This document shows positions 36,935-49,438 of a DNA stretch of 64,000 bases, piece after piece; positions within the stretch are counted from its first letter, which is position 1, and the number at the start of each line of letters is the position of its first letter. This DNA comes from Glandiceps talaboti (Eukaryota; Hemichordata; Enteropneusta; Spengelidae). The notes under the pieces were generated by a model. It ran no database searches. It was not told the origin of the DNA and saw only the letters and a program-made list of their open reading frames with translations. Position numbers and translations under genes: made by a program. Location of the stretch: assembly GCF_964340395.1 (NCBI RefSeq), contig NC_135559.1:14528759-14592758 (forward strand), written 5' to 3'.

Positions 36935-37872
36935 TGTAACCAGTTTAAAGAGAACTCTGTGAATGAAGTAGAGAGTTGTTACTTAATGTAGGATGGATGA
37001 GTAACCATTCTACGGCAAATCTTGAGGGAAATACAAATAACAGGCAGAGAACAAAGTTTCTCCGTTCACTCAAGAAATAGTTTAATGGAATCTGCTTAAA
37101 ATAAAATATACAATAGACAAAATAATATATAGACTTTACATAATGAATCTCTCTCAAAATAAACTTGATTCATCTTATAAGTACAGATATGCTAAATTAA
37201 GATACAAGTAATGGTGCCAAACTTATGTAATTGACTCGCCTCTAGGTGGCAGTGTAACAGTACAATGATTCAGATAGGCAATGTATTTTGGCAAAACTGA
37301 CAGGAAACTCTATGCAAAAATACAATAGACGCTCTAAAAGTACTCATTACAATGAAATAGAAACTCGTAATCATCATTTGGAAAGTATCGCTAAAGTTAC
37401 AAGTACAAAGTGTCTCAAACTACAATATGCATCAGTTGACTCGTGTAACGGCTATAAATAGAACACATGTAAGAACTGCATGGCGTCGCTAACTTTTGGA
37501 GGCAATTCACACGATCAAGTTCTAGTTCAAAATGCTACACAATAAACACTATAGATAATGTCTAAACATACCTGTGAATGAAGTAGAGAGTTGTTACTTA
37601 ATGTAGGATGGATGAGTAACCATTCTACGGCAAATCTTGAGGGAAATACAAATAACAGGCAGAGAACAAAGTTTCTCCGTTCACTCAAGAAATAGTTTAA
37701 TGGAATCTGCTGACGTAGCAAGACCCCACGCGTGGTTGTCCTCTCCCACCCTGTCACCTGGTGGCGTCACACAACCCTCCGTTACAGGCTTGTACTGAGC
37801 AATACTTGACACATGTATACTTAATAACAACTAAACCTTATACTCAAAAAGTGAAAAATGGAGTAGGTTACA
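36935..37872 (-). repeat. 5' LTR of the left copy (938 bp)
   Basis: Same as the 950-bp LTRs at 51702 and 59360 except for a 12-bp loss around 37273 (the flanks read GATTCAGATAGGCAATG here, while the others have 12 more bases before TAGGCAATG). It begins at TGTAACC... and ends ...GGTTACA on the minus strand. Confidence 0.9.
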
Positions 37873-40135
37873 CATACATAGTACTACTAGTATACATAGT
37901 AGTACAGCTGTACCATACATAGTACTAGACATAATAGTAGTACAGCTGTACCATACATAGTACTATAATAGTAGTACAGCTGTACCATACATAGTACTAC
38001 TAGTATACATAGTAGTACAGCTGTACCATACATAGTACTACTAGTATACATAGTAGTACAGCTGTACCATACATAGTACTATAATAGTAGTACAGCTGTA
38101 CCATGCATAGTACTATAATAGTACAGCTGTACCATACATAGTACTACTAGTATACATAGTAGTACAGCTGTACCATACATAGTACTACTAGTATACATAG
38201 TAGTACAGCTGTACCATACATAGTACTATAATAGTAGTACAGCTGTACCATACATAGTACTACTAGTATACATAGTAGTACAGCTGTACCATACATAGTA
38301 CTACTAGTATACATAGTAGTACAGCTGTACCATACATAGTACTATAATAGTAGTACAGCTGTACCATGCATAGTACTATAATAGTACAGCTGTACCATAC
38401 ATAGTACTACTAGTATACATAGTAGTACAGCTGTACCATACATAGTACTACTAGTATACATAGTAGTACAGCTGTACCATACATAGTACTACTAGTATAC
38501 ATAGTAGTACAGCTGTACCATACATAGTACTATAATAGTAGTACAGCTGTACCATACATAGTACTACTAGTATACATAGTAGTACAGCTGTACCATACAT
38601 AGTACTACTAGTATACATAGTAGTACAGCTGTACCATACATAGTACTATAATAGTAGTACAGCTGTACCATACATAGTACTGTAATAGTAGTACAGCTGT
38701 ACCATACATAGTACTATAATGATACAACTGTACCATACAGAGTACCATACATAGTAGTACAGCTGTACCATACAGAGTACCATACATAGTAGTACAGCTG
38801 TACCATACAGAGTACCATACATAATAGTACAGCTGTACCATACAGAGTACCATACATAGTAGTACAGCTGTACCATACAGAGTACCATACATAGTAGTAC
38901 AGCTGTACCATACAGAGTACCATACATAATACTACAGCTGTACCATACATAGTACCATACATAGTAGTACAGCTGTACCATACAGAGTACCATACATAGT
39001 AGTACAGCTGTACCATACAGAGTACCATACATAGTAGTACAGCTGTACCATACAGAGTACCATACATAGTAGTACAGCTGTACCATACAGAGTACCATAC
39101 ATAGTAGTACAGCTGTACCATACAGAGTACCATACATAGTAGTACAGCTGTACCATACAGAGTACCATACATAGTAGTACAGCTGTACCATACAGAGTAC
39201 CATACATAGTAGTACAGCTGTACCATACAGAGTACCATACATAGTAGTACAGCTGTACCATACAGAGTACCATACATAATAGTACAGCTGTACCATACAG
39301 AGTACCATACATAGTAGTACAGCTGTACCATACAGAGTACCATACATAGTAGTACAGCTGTACCATACATAGTACTATAATAGTAGTACAGCTGTACCAT
39401 ACATATAGTACTATAATGATACAACTGTACCATACAGAGTACCATACATAATAGTACAGCTGTACCATACAGAGTACCATACATAGTAGTACAGCTGTAC
39501 CATACAGAGTACCATACATAGTAGTACAGCTGTACCATACAGAGTACCATACATAGTAGTACAGCTGTACCATACAGAGTACCATACATAGTAGTACAGC
39601 TGTACCATACAGAGTACTATACATAGTAGTACAGCTGTACCATACAGAGTACCATACATAGTAGTACAGCTGTACCATACAGAGTACCATACATAATAGT
39701 ACAGCTGTACCATACAGAGTACCATACATAGTAGTACAGCTGTACCATACAGAGTACCATACATAGTAGTACAGCTGTACCATACAGAGTACCATACATA
39801 GTAGTACAGCTGTACCATACAGAGTACCATACATAGTAGTACAGCTGTACCATACAGAGTACCATACATAGTAGTACAGCTGTACCATACAGAGTACTAT
39901 ACATAATAGTACAGCTGTACCATACATAGTACTATACATAATAGTACAGCTGTACCATACAGAGTACTATACATAATAGTACAGCTGTACCATACATAGT
40001 ACTATACATAATAGTACAGCTGTACCATACAGAGTACCATACATAATAGTAGTACAGCTGTACCATACAGAGTACCATACATAATAGTAGTACAGCTGTA
40101 CCATACAGAGTACCATACATAATAGTACTGCTGTA
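37873..40135. repeat. GTACAGCTGTAC minisatellite, left array
   Basis: Two unit types. Next to the LTR (37873-38735) ~40-bp units contain TACTACTAGTATACATAGTA. Further in (38736-40135) ~35-bp units read TGTACCATACAGAGTACCAT-ACATAGTAGTACAGC. Every unit carries the perfect 12-bp palindrome GTACAGCTGTAC with an E-box CAGCTG. Because 35 is not a multiple of 3, all three frames spell the same 35-residue repeat, giving spurious frames up to 335 codons. Confidence 0.95.
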
Positions 40136-40289
40136 TAGCATGAGTTATAATACCAGTTTGAAACTTGTTTCACATTCACTCACCAAGCATTTGTCTTGAG
40201 TTGCCTCAAGGGCCTAAGTAGAAGTACATTTATGATAGATGAATAATAAATTCACTACTTCTTGCCTCAAAGCATGCAGTTGCGAAAAA

Positions 40290-40620
40290 AAGAGCTCAGT
40301 TTAATTGATTATTACAGTGGGTCTGTTAGTCCGTCCATAATGCATTTCTCAGACATGCAATATCCAGTTACTTTTAAGCCAGGCGCAAAGATGACTTGTC
40401 ATATGGGACATGTGCAAGTCACTTCAGTTCACAACATACACAAGTGTCCAAGTGGCATGCCAGCCATGTTTGTTGTTAACAATGACTATTTATGGCATAA
40501 CTCGAAAACTTGAATACATAGAGACTACATTATAGTGTCTATCCCTAAATTATTAGGTGTAAACTTTCATTGGAGACCCTGACCTTTGACCTTGGCCAAA
40601 TGGGTCAATTATCTAAATCC
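40290..40620 (+). repeat. Dispersed repeat unit with DR1-like motif (left arm)
   Basis: Same family as 15055-15420: (GTCC) start, TTTCTCAGACATGCAATATC, CATATGGGACATGTGCAAGT, then GACCCTGACCTTTGACCTTG. DR1-like TGACCTTTGACC lies at 40580-40591. The mirror unit is at 48954-49284. Confidence 0.65.
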
Positions 40621-41328
40621 AGTCCTATCCCGCATGTCGCAGACACTTTTATAATACATATAAAATTTATTAAAATTTTTTCCTATTTATTACTAATGTC
40701 ATTTAAAATCATGATAGAAGTAAAGCATGTGAGGGAGTGCATTTTTGATGAAGACTTGTGAGTCCAAACTTAATGTCATTTTTTGCTTTTGATACAGTAA
40801 TTGGGTCATTGGCTCATATATCAGGTACAAATGTATATTATTCACAAACACAAGTTCTCTTTGACAACTTTGATTGAAATACAGACATGCTTTGAACAAA
40901 TAACCTTTACATCTCCAGTTTATTCAAATTTTGATCATTCTGTCAGATCCGGTTTAACTGAAGAAGGATATGTCAAGTCATTAGTTCAAAACATGCCTGT
41001 TTCAGATTCTAAAGTGGAAGAAGAAAACTTGTGTTTGAATCGCCATGCTTCTATGATGAACATACACTTATGTCATTGTCATTACACATCATCACCCTTC
41101 AACTAGTAAGGACCAATGGCTATATGGGCTCATATGCTCCTTCCTGGAAGGTAATGGGTTCTGAAATAGCATAGGTTAAGTACCAATATAGCCAGACTTA
41201 ACATAATCATGGAGTATTGGTTAATTGTGGGCAACCGTAAGGACTAAGAGAGCTAGTTTATTCAGAAATTAGTTAACATATCATAAAAAACTGTTGCATA
41301 TAATATATTTTATTCTCTTTTTTCCCAG

Positions 41329-41555
41329 ATACCAAACCCTCTATCCATGATGTTTTGCAGTGTATAACAGGCGACAGGAATATGCCCTGGAAAATTTTCA
41401 TATGGTTCAGTAGCATACCAATATCTACATTGCCAGACCCTGGTGTTTGTACCAAGGAAGTGCAGCTTCATGTCAGCCATGAGTCTTACCAAACTTTGAA
41501 AAACTCCTTTGATACAACTGTCACATTCCAATGTGTAGGTTTTGGGTGGTATTAA
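41329..41555 (+). CDS. HECT-domain terminal exon (left-arm copy)
   Basis: The acceptor TTTTTTCCCAG| is followed by 75 codons ending GFGWY-stop. It has the layout of a HECT C-lobe end: CITGDRNMPWKIFIW, then LPDPGVCTKEVQLHV, where the Cys aligns with the catalytic cysteine of the L-P-x-x-x-T-C-x-x-x-L-x-L motif, then SYQTLKNSFDTTV and GFG. The closest family I know is the G2E3-like HECT proteins linked to IS3-like transposons. In this arm the 5' exons are absent, so it is a gene fragment. Confidence 0.65.
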
Positions 41556-41703
41556 CACATATTTTCTTGATCTACTTTTCAGCTGTGGAATTAATATGTT
41601 AAGATGATTTTCAGACAACATACACATGCAAAGAATGCTAGTAAGGTGCTGATTAAAAATATGCCTCATTTTGTGGTAAAATTCTTTAAATATTCACGGG
41701 TGC

Positions 41704-42125
41704 AACTTTAATCACAGTTGTAGTAAGTTACCAGAAATAGTGTATTCACTGGACTGGTGTAAGTTTAACCACAGTTGTACTAAGTTACCAGAAATAGTGT
41801 ATTCACTGGACTGGTGTAAGTTTAACCACAGTTGTACTAAGTTACCAGAAATAGTGTATTCACTGGACTGGTGTAAGTTTAACCACAGTTGTACTAAATT
41901 ACCAGAAATAGTGTATTCACTGGACTGGTGTAAGTTTAATCACAGTTGTACTAAGTTACCAGAAATAGTGTATTCACTGGACTGATGTAAGTTTAACCAC
42001 AGTTGTACTAAGTTACCAGAAATAGTGTATTCACTGGACTGGTGTAAGTTTAACCACAGTTGTACTAAGTTACCAGAAATAGTGTATTCACTGGACTGGT
42101 GTAAGTTTAATCACAGTAGGTAGTA
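41704..42125 (+). repeat. 57-bp minisatellite, ~7 units (left arm)
   Basis: Units contain TATTCACTGGACTGGTGTAA then TTTAACCACAGTTGTACTAA. The right arm (about 47507-47875) has one unit fewer, which accounts for the 57-base shift in mirror coordinates. 57 bp is 19 codons, so an in-frame 'repeat protein' appears; it is not real. Confidence 0.9.
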
Positions 42126-42529
42126 AGTTGCCAGAAATGTAATTTTGCATCATTTTTAGAAACATAGATTGCAAGAGGATTGCATTAGTTGTTTTCATAA
42201 TTTCTAACATTATCTTTTTTTCTCTACAACACACAAAACTCAATCCAGTGTCTACCTATGATCAATGTAACCTTAGAAATTTAGTTGTGTTTTCTCCAAT
42301 TCAATGTATTGCATAAACCTGAAGTATCTTTCCATTTTTGATGTCATCAATCCTCTCTAATGCTTCTCACTACACTGATTACAGATTAGATTTAGGGGCT
42401 AAGTGACAATATCTTGGAAACAACAAAGGGTTACTGCTTCGGTTCTACATTAAGAAGTCCAGAGAGTCGATTCATATGCTGCTAAAAATTATATCATTGC
42501 ACTTTGTTTTAGAACAGGTGTGAAAACTT

Positions 42530-42640
42530 ATGATTGAGGTGACAACTTCTGATGATGAGTTACTTGTCAAAGACTTTAATCAGTTAGATAGTTGGGACAA
42601 AATTAGCCTTAACTTTGATGCATTTAATAGGTTAATTTCA
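42530..42640 (+). CDS. Possible orphan coding exon (left-arm copy)
   Basis: An acceptor-like TTTTAGAACAG at 42507-42517, an ATG, 37 open codons (MIEVTTSDDELLVKDFNQLD...) and a good donor TTTCA|GTAAGT. The acidic, Leu-rich composition looks coding but I do not recognise it. It lies downstream of the HECT stop, so it belongs to another transcript or a degraded copy. The mirror copy is at 46991-47101 on the minus strand. Confidence 0.25.
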
Positions 42641-43489
42641 GTAAGTCCTTTCAAAAAGTATTTAGTTTTTTGAGAAGTTTTGAGAAATTTTGAGCTTACT
42701 TATAATAAAAATGTTCTCAGAAAATTCTTGTGTCCTTTACTGTCATAATAATTTTAGGATACTGACTTACAGGGAATGAAAACATTACATGTACTCCAAA
42801 GCTTGCACTATGAAAATCAAAACATACATACATCTGCAAGTTATACTTGGTCATCATGAAATGTTTATTCATTTTATTAAAATATACATGTATACCATGA
42901 TACATTTTTGTTAAAATAATGTTACATGTTCACAATAAATTTAAATGACATGACAGCACTATCACAAAGTACAATTACTATCCGTGGTACTATATCACTG
43001 TCAAAGCCATCTATAGACCTGACGTCAGTCCAAACCCCCCAAAAGCATCAAATTCTATGAATATCTAGATCGATATAGGATCATATCACAATGACTGCGC
43101 GATAAACCTGCACAGATCTTCTGCTGCATTGAATGTCGTAAGGTAAGCCCACTAGGTGCCCTATGAGAGTAACGACACATAAGGATCTGAATCCACTTTT
43201 TTGGCTGAAATACTGAAAGCAATATTTTTGCCTGAGAGTTGTGCATAATCATTGATAAGGTTGGACAGAATATAGGTCAATAAGAATTGCACACAACACT
43301 TTTCGTGATTGTTCAAGAGTTACCACTTCGTTCCATTACTGTATCAGACAGCTGAATACAATAATATATTCATATTTCCCTGTCTTTTTGTTGTCCTTCA
43401 GTCAGTGTCTTGACATCAAACATAACATGACCTTGACCTTTTTGAATACTCCATTAATTTGTAACCAATATTCAACCATTGGTACTTTA

Positions 43490-43693
43490 TCATGACAGGA
43501 AAGAGTTAACTATGTTAACTACATATATATCAATCCCATTACTTGATAATTCTGCAAGTGGGTCGATCAACATGCACAATTCTCTATATTTCTCCTCTTC
43601 AAGTGGTATTGTCACATCAGGAATTGTTACACTTACAAGTTCTGGTACATTTGTTAGAGTTGGGCCTTCCCAATCAACACCATATTCCAAATC
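43490..43693 (-). pseudogene. Integrase exon C (C-terminal), left-arm copy
   Basis: Mirror of 45938-46141, with acceptor TTTGACAG| and 67 codons with YGVDWEGP, GIDIYVV and a stop. The partner exons in correct order are not upstream on this strand, so it is an isolated exon created by the inverted duplication. Confidence 0.65.
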
Positions 43694-44350
43694 CTGTCAA
43701 ATGAAAATTGAAAATGAGATAATGGAAACCTGACTTTGCCAAACTTACTGTTGCAAAAGAATTTGGTCTAAATAGAAGAAAATTAAGTTAATAGTTTCAA
43801 TAATACAACCCTGCCAATAGGTGTTGTTCTGTCCATATGTATGTAGGACGGTACTGTATATGAATGTCAATACTACATACTTATCAAAAATAATAAAACA
43901 ATTATAGTAAAACAACTCACTGGATATATGACACAGAAGTGTTGCAAATAAAGAATTAATAAAGATTTCTGCACATCATGAAGTATTGAGGCAAAACAAT
44001 TGAATTCCATCACACATACAATCTATATTTCAATACTTAATTAGCAAACTGAGACTGTGACAGAAAAGTAGGTGTGAGTATCTAGGAACATTTTGAAGGA
44101 ATAATATGTGAGATTGAAATACATGCAGGATTAAATGTTATGCCAACTAACATATGCAATATTACATAGGAACATTGTATATCATGTCCATGTTGCAGGG
44201 TATGTTTTGCTACTGCTCTTCCACATGGTTGTCAAAAGTATACCTACTACACAGATATGCATTTCATCTCTATGCATAGACTGTTATACACATCTCTGAA
44301 CCATAGATGCATGTATGTTTTGTTGAAATACAAGTTGCTAAACAGGTTGA

Positions 44351-45280
44351 CACTATACGAAAAGTGGTATAGCCACACATATATCCTGTACAGGGTTGTG
44401 GACATGACTGTATTAGCCATGTGGTGGTATAGCCACACACATATCTAGTACATATTTGTAGACATAACTGTATTAGCCATGTGGTGGTATAGCCACACAC
44501 ATACCTAGTATAGATTTGTAGACATAACTGTATTAGCGATGTGGTGGTATAGCCACACACATACCTAGTACAGAGTTGTAGACATAACTGTATTAGCCCT
44601 GTGGTGGTATAGCCACACATATATCCTGTACAGGGTTGTGGACATGACTGTATTAGCCCTTTGGTGGTATAGCCACACACATACCTAGTACAGATTTGTA
44701 GACATAACTGTATTAGCGATGTGGTGGTATAGCCACACACATACCTAGTACAGAGTTGTAGACATAACTGTATTAGCCCTTTGGTGGTATAGCCACACAC
44801 ATACCTAATACAGGGTTGTAGACATAACTGTATTAGCCCTGTGGTGGTATAGCCACACATATATCCTGTACAGGGTTGTGGACATGACTGTATTAGCCAT
44901 GTGGTGGTATAGCCACACACATACCTAGTACAGATTTGTAGACATAACTGTATTAGCCATGTGGTGGTATAGCCACACACATACCTAGTACAGATTTGTA
45001 GACATAACTGTATTAGCGATGTGGTGGTATAGCCACACACATACCTAGTACAGATTTGTAGACATAACTGTATTAGCCCTGTGGTGGTATAGCCACACAC
45101 ATACCTAGTACAGAGTTGTAGACATAACTGTATTAGCCCTTTGGTGGTATAGCCACACACATACCTAATACAGGGTTGTAGACATAACTGTATTAGCCCA
45201 TAGTTGTTGTAGCAGCTTTGGATAACATATCCCAATAACTGCTTTGGTGTGCACAAGACTTGAGACATACTTTAATTCAA
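44351..45280. repeat. Palindrome spacer: 60-bp tandem repeat, ~14 units
   Basis: Units read GTGGTGGTATAGCCACACAC-ATACCTAGTACAGATTTGTA-GACATAACTGTATTAGCCAT with variants (CATATATCCTGTACAGGG, CATACCTAATACAGGG). The repeats run in one direction and are not part of the inverted repeat. Variant units recur in blocks (for example at 44641-44820 and 45061-45180), pointing to higher-order duplications. The 332-codon minus frame is a by-product of the 60-bp period. Confidence 0.95.
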
Positions 45281-45937
45281 TCAACCTGTTTAGCAACTTG
45301 TATTTCAACAAAACATACATGCATCTATGGTTCAGAGATGTGTATAACAGTCTATGCATAGAGATGAAATGCATATCTGTGTAGTAGGTATACTTTTGAC
45401 AACCATGTGGAAGAGCAGTAGCAAAACATACCCTGCAACATGGACATGATATACAATGTTCCTATGTAATATTGCATATGTTAGTTGGCATAACATTTAA
45501 TCCTGCATGTATTTCAATCTCACATATTATTCCTTCAAAATGTTCCTAGATACTCACACCTACTTTTCTGTCACAGTCTCAGTTTGCTAATTAAGTATTG
45601 AAATATAGATTGTATGTGTGATGGAATTCAATTGTTTTGCCTCAATACTTCATGATGTGCAGAAATCTTTATTAATTCTTTATTTGCAACACTTCTGTGT
45701 CATATATCCAGTGAGTTGTTTTACTATAATTGTTTTATTATTTTTGATAAGTATGTAGTATTGACATTCATATACAGTACCGTCCTACATACATATGGAC
45801 AGAACAACACCTATTGGCAGGGTTGTATTATTGAAACTATTAACTTAATTTTCTTCTATTTAGACCAAATTCTTTTGCAACAGTAAGTTTGGCAAAGTCA
45901 GGTTTCCATTATCTCATTTTCAATTTTCATTTGACAG

Positions 45938-46141
45938 GATTTGGAATATGGTGTTGATTGGGAAGGCCCAACTCTAACAAATGTACCAGAACTTGTAAGT
46001 GTAACAATTCCTGATGTGACAATACCACTTGAAGAGGAGAAATATAGAGAATTGTGCATGTTGATCGACCCACTTGCAGAATTATCAAGTAATGGGATTG
46101 ATATATATGTAGTTAACATAGTTAACTCTTTCCTGTCATGA
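45938..46141 (+). pseudogene. Integrase exon C (C-terminal exon)
   Basis: The acceptor CATTTGACAG| is followed by DLEYGVDWEGPTLTNVPELV, IPDVTIPL, LIDPLAELSSNGIDIY and a stop at 46139-46141. The pattern YGVDWEGP...VP...L...PL..S..GIDLY is the conserved end of animal IS3-like integrases. It is in the same orientation as exon A (30448-31113) but ~15 kb away, with exon B inverted and the D/E catalytic exons missing between. The gene is therefore dismantled. Confidence 0.65.
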
Positions 46142-47506
46142 TAAAGTACCAATGGTTGAATATTGGTTACAAATTAATGGAGTATTCAAAAAGGTCAAGG
46201 TCATGTTATGTTTGATGTCAAGACACTGACTGAAGGACAACAAAAAGACAGGGAAATATGAATATATTATTGTATTCAGCTGTCTGATACAGTAATGGAA
46301 CGAAGTGGTAACTCTTGAACAATCACGAAAAGTGTTGTGTGCAATTCTTATTGACCTATATTCTGTCCAACCTTATCAATGATTATGCACAACTCTCAGG
46401 CAAAAATATTGCTTTCAGTATTTCAGCCAAAAAAGTGGATTCAGATCCTTATGTGTCGTTACTCTCATAGGGCACCTAGTGGGCTTACCTTACGACATTC
46501 AATGCAGCAGAAGATCTGTGCAGGTTTATCGCGCAGTCATTGTGATATGATCCTATATCGATCTAGATATTCATAGAATTTGATGCTTTTGGGGGGTTTG
46601 GACTGACGTCAGGTCTATAGATGGCTTTGACAGTGATATAGTACCACGGATAGTAATTGTACTTTGTGATAGTGCTGTCATGTCATTTAAATTTATTGTG
46701 AACATGTAACATTATTTTAACAAAAATGTATCATGGTATACATGTATATTTTAATAAAATGAATAAACATTTCATGATGACCAAGTATAACTTGCAGATG
46801 TATGTATGTTTTGATTTTCATAGTGCAAGCTTTGGAGTACATGTAATGTTTTCATTCCCTGTAAGTCAGTATCCTAAAATTATTATGACAGTAAAGGACA
46901 CAAGAATTTTCTGAGAACATTTTTATTATAAGTAAGCTCAAAATTTCTCAAAACTTCTCAAAAAACTAAATACTTTTTGAAAGGACTTACTGAAATTAAC
47001 CTATTAAATGCATCAAAGTTAAGGCTAATTTTGTCCCAACTATCTAACTGATTAAAGTCTTTGACAAGTAACTCATCATCAGAAGTTGTCACCTCAATCA
47101 TAAGTTTTCACACCTGTTCTAAAACAAAGTGCAATGATATAATTTTTAGCAGCATATGAATCGACTCTCTGGACTTCTTAATGTAGAACCGAAGCAGTAA
47201 CCCTTTGTTGTTTCCAAGATATTGTCACTTAGCCCCTAAATCTAATCTGTAATCAGTGTAGTGAGAAGCATTAGAGAGGATTGATGACATCAAAAATGGA
47301 AAGATACTTCAGGTTTATGCAATACATTGAATTGGAGAAAACACAACTAAATTTCTAAGGTTACATTGATCATAGGTAGACACTGGATTGAGTTTTGTGT
47401 GTTGTAGAGAAAAAAAGATAATGTTAGAAATTATGAAAACAACTAATGCAATCCTCTTGCAATCTATGTTTCTAAAAATGATGCAAAATTACATTTCTGG
47501 CAACTT

Positions 47507-47875
47507 ACTACCTACTGTGATTAAACTTACACCAGTCCAGTGAATACACTATTTCTGGTAACTTAGTACAACTGTGGTTAAACTTACACCAGTCCAGTGA
47601 ATACACTATTTCTGGTAACTTAGTACAACTGTGGTTAAACTTACATCAGTCCAGTGAATACACTATTTCTGGTAACTTAGTACAACTGTGATTAAACTTA
47701 CACCAGTCCAGTGAATACACTATTTCTGGTAACTTAGTACAACTGTGGTTAAACTTACACCAGTCCAGTGAATACACTATTTCTGGTAACTTAGTACAAC
47801 TGTGGTTAAACTTACACCAGTCCAGTGAATACACTATTTCTGGTAACTTACTACAACTGTGATTAAAGTTGCACC
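47507..47875 (-). repeat. 57-bp minisatellite, right-arm copy with one unit fewer
   Basis: Reverse complement of 41704-42125 but about six units instead of seven. It shows copy-number change since the inverted duplication. Confidence 0.9.
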
Positions 47876-48018
47876 CGTGAATATTTAAAGAATTTTACCA
47901 CAAAATGAGGCATATTTTTAATCAGCACCTTACTAGCATTCTTTGCATGTGTATGTTGTCTGAAAATCATCTTAACATATTAATTCCACAGCTGAAAAGT
48001 AGATCAAGAAAATATGTG

Positions 48019-48245
48019 TTAATACCACCCAAAACCTACACATTGGAATGTGACAGTTGTATCAAAGGAGTTTTTCAAAGTTTGGTAAGACTCATGGCTG
48101 ACATGAAGCTGCACTTCCTTGGTACAAACACCAGGGTCTGGCAATGTAGATATTGGTATGCTACTGAACCATATGAAAATTTTCCAGGGCATATTCCTGT
48201 CGCCTGTTATACACTGCAAAACATCATGGATAGAGGGTTTGGTAT
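48019..48245 (-). CDS. HECT-domain terminal exon (right arm, parental copy)
   Basis: Mirror of 41329-41555. On the minus strand it lies downstream of the N-terminal exons 61475-61828 and 60641-60816, so it is the natural 3' end of that gene. The intron between them contains the minisatellite and the whole LTR retrotransposon. The catalytic cysteine is in LPDPGVCTKEV. It enters in phase 1 (AT|ACC AAA). I did not find the HECT N-lobe exons. They may lie unrecognised between 48246 and 49400 or be lost. Confidence 0.65.
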
Positions 48246-49438
48246 CTGGGAAAAAAGAGAATAAAATATATTATATGCAACAGTTTTTTATGATATGTTA
48301 ACTAATTTCTGAATAAACTAGCTCTCTTAGTCCTTACGGTTGCCCACAATTAACCAATACTCCATGATTATGTTAAGTCTGGCTATATTGGTACTTAACC
48401 TATGCTATTTCAGAACCCATTACCTTCCAGGAAGGAGCATATGAGCCCATATAGCCATTGGTCCTTACTAGTTGAAGGGTGATGATGTGTAATGACAATG
48501 ACATAAGTGTATGTTCATCATAGAAGCATGGCGATTCAAACACAAGTTTTCTTCTTCCACTTTAGAATCTGAAACAGGCATGTTTTGAACTAATGACTTG
48601 ACATATCCTTCTTCAGTTAAACCGGATCTGACAGAATGATCAAAATTTGAATAAACTGGAGATGTAAAGGTTATTTGTTCAAAGCATGTCTGTATTTCAA
48701 TCAAAGTTGTCAAAGAGAACTTGTGTTTGTGAATAATATACATTTGTACCTGATATATGAGCCAATGACCCAATTACTGTATCAAAAGCAAAAAATGACA
48801 TTAAGTTTGGACTCACAAGTCTTCATCAAAAATGCACTCCCTCACATGCTTTACTTCTATCATGATTTTAAATGACATTAGTAATAAATAGGAAAAAATT
48901 TTAATAAATTTTATATGTATTATAAAAGTGTCTGCGACATGCGGGATAGGACTGGATTTAGATAATTGACCCATTTGGCCAAGGTCAAAGGTCAGGGTCT
49001 CCAATGAAAGTTTACACCTAATAATTTAGGGATAGACACTATAATGTAGTCTCTATGTATTCAAGTTTTCGAGTTATGCCATAAATAGTCATTGTTAACA
49101 ACAAACATGGCTGGCATGCCACTTGGACACTTGTGTATGTTGTGAACTGAAGTGACTTGCACATGTCCCATATGACAAGTCATCTTTGCGCCTGGCTTAA
49201 AAGTAACTGGATATTGCATGTCTGAGAAATGCATTATGGACGGACTAACAGACCCACTGTAATAATCAATTAAACTGAGCTCTTTTTTTCGCAACTGCAT
49301 GCTTTGAGGCAAGAAGTAGTGAATTTATTATTCATCTATCATAAATGTACTTCTACTTAGGCCCTTGAGGCAACTCAAGACAAATGCTTGGTGAGTGAAT
49401 GTGAAACAAGTTTCAAACTGGTATTATAACTCATGCTA

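Larger units (their letters stand above)
33672..37872 (-). mobile_element. Truncated left copy of the Ty3/Gypsy element
   Basis: 5' LTR 36935-37872, primer-binding site 36912-36929, gag 34853-36418, pol only to the start of the reverse transcriptase (33672). The 3' half and 3' LTR are missing because the palindrome arm ends here. This copy arose by inverted duplication, not by its own insertion. Confidence 0.9.
33672..44350 (-). repeat. Left arm of the giant palindrome (IR2), 10,679 bp
   Basis: Its reverse complement is 45281-55914. Paired positions sum to 89586 in the retrotransposon, 89574 in the middle and 89631 near the centre. The two steps are explained by a 12-bp deletion in the left LTR copy and one extra 57-bp minisatellite unit. 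Inside, in order: truncated LTR element, GTACAGCTGTAC minisatellite, dispersed repeat, HECT terminal exon, 57-bp minisatellite and integrase exon C. I noted only a handful of base differences between the arms. Confidence 0.95.

Noticed and set aside
38646-39939. Open frames up to 335 codons of Tyr/Val/Leu/Cys repeats on the minus strand, and mirror frames at 49635-50928
   Set aside because: They arise from the 35-bp minisatellite, in which all three frames spell the same peptide and stops are absent by chance.
37873-40135. Regularly spaced palindromic repeats reminiscent of a CRISPR array
   Set aside because: The intervening sequence is itself repeated, there are no unique spacers, and the context is a eukaryotic genome.
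41740-41985. 82-codon frame of 19-residue repeats
   Set aside because: The 57-bp minisatellite is a multiple of three, so the open frame is automatic.
44270-45268. 332-codon repetitive open frame (minus)
   Set aside because: By-product of the 60-bp tandem repeat, exactly 20 codons long per unit; no start context or homology.
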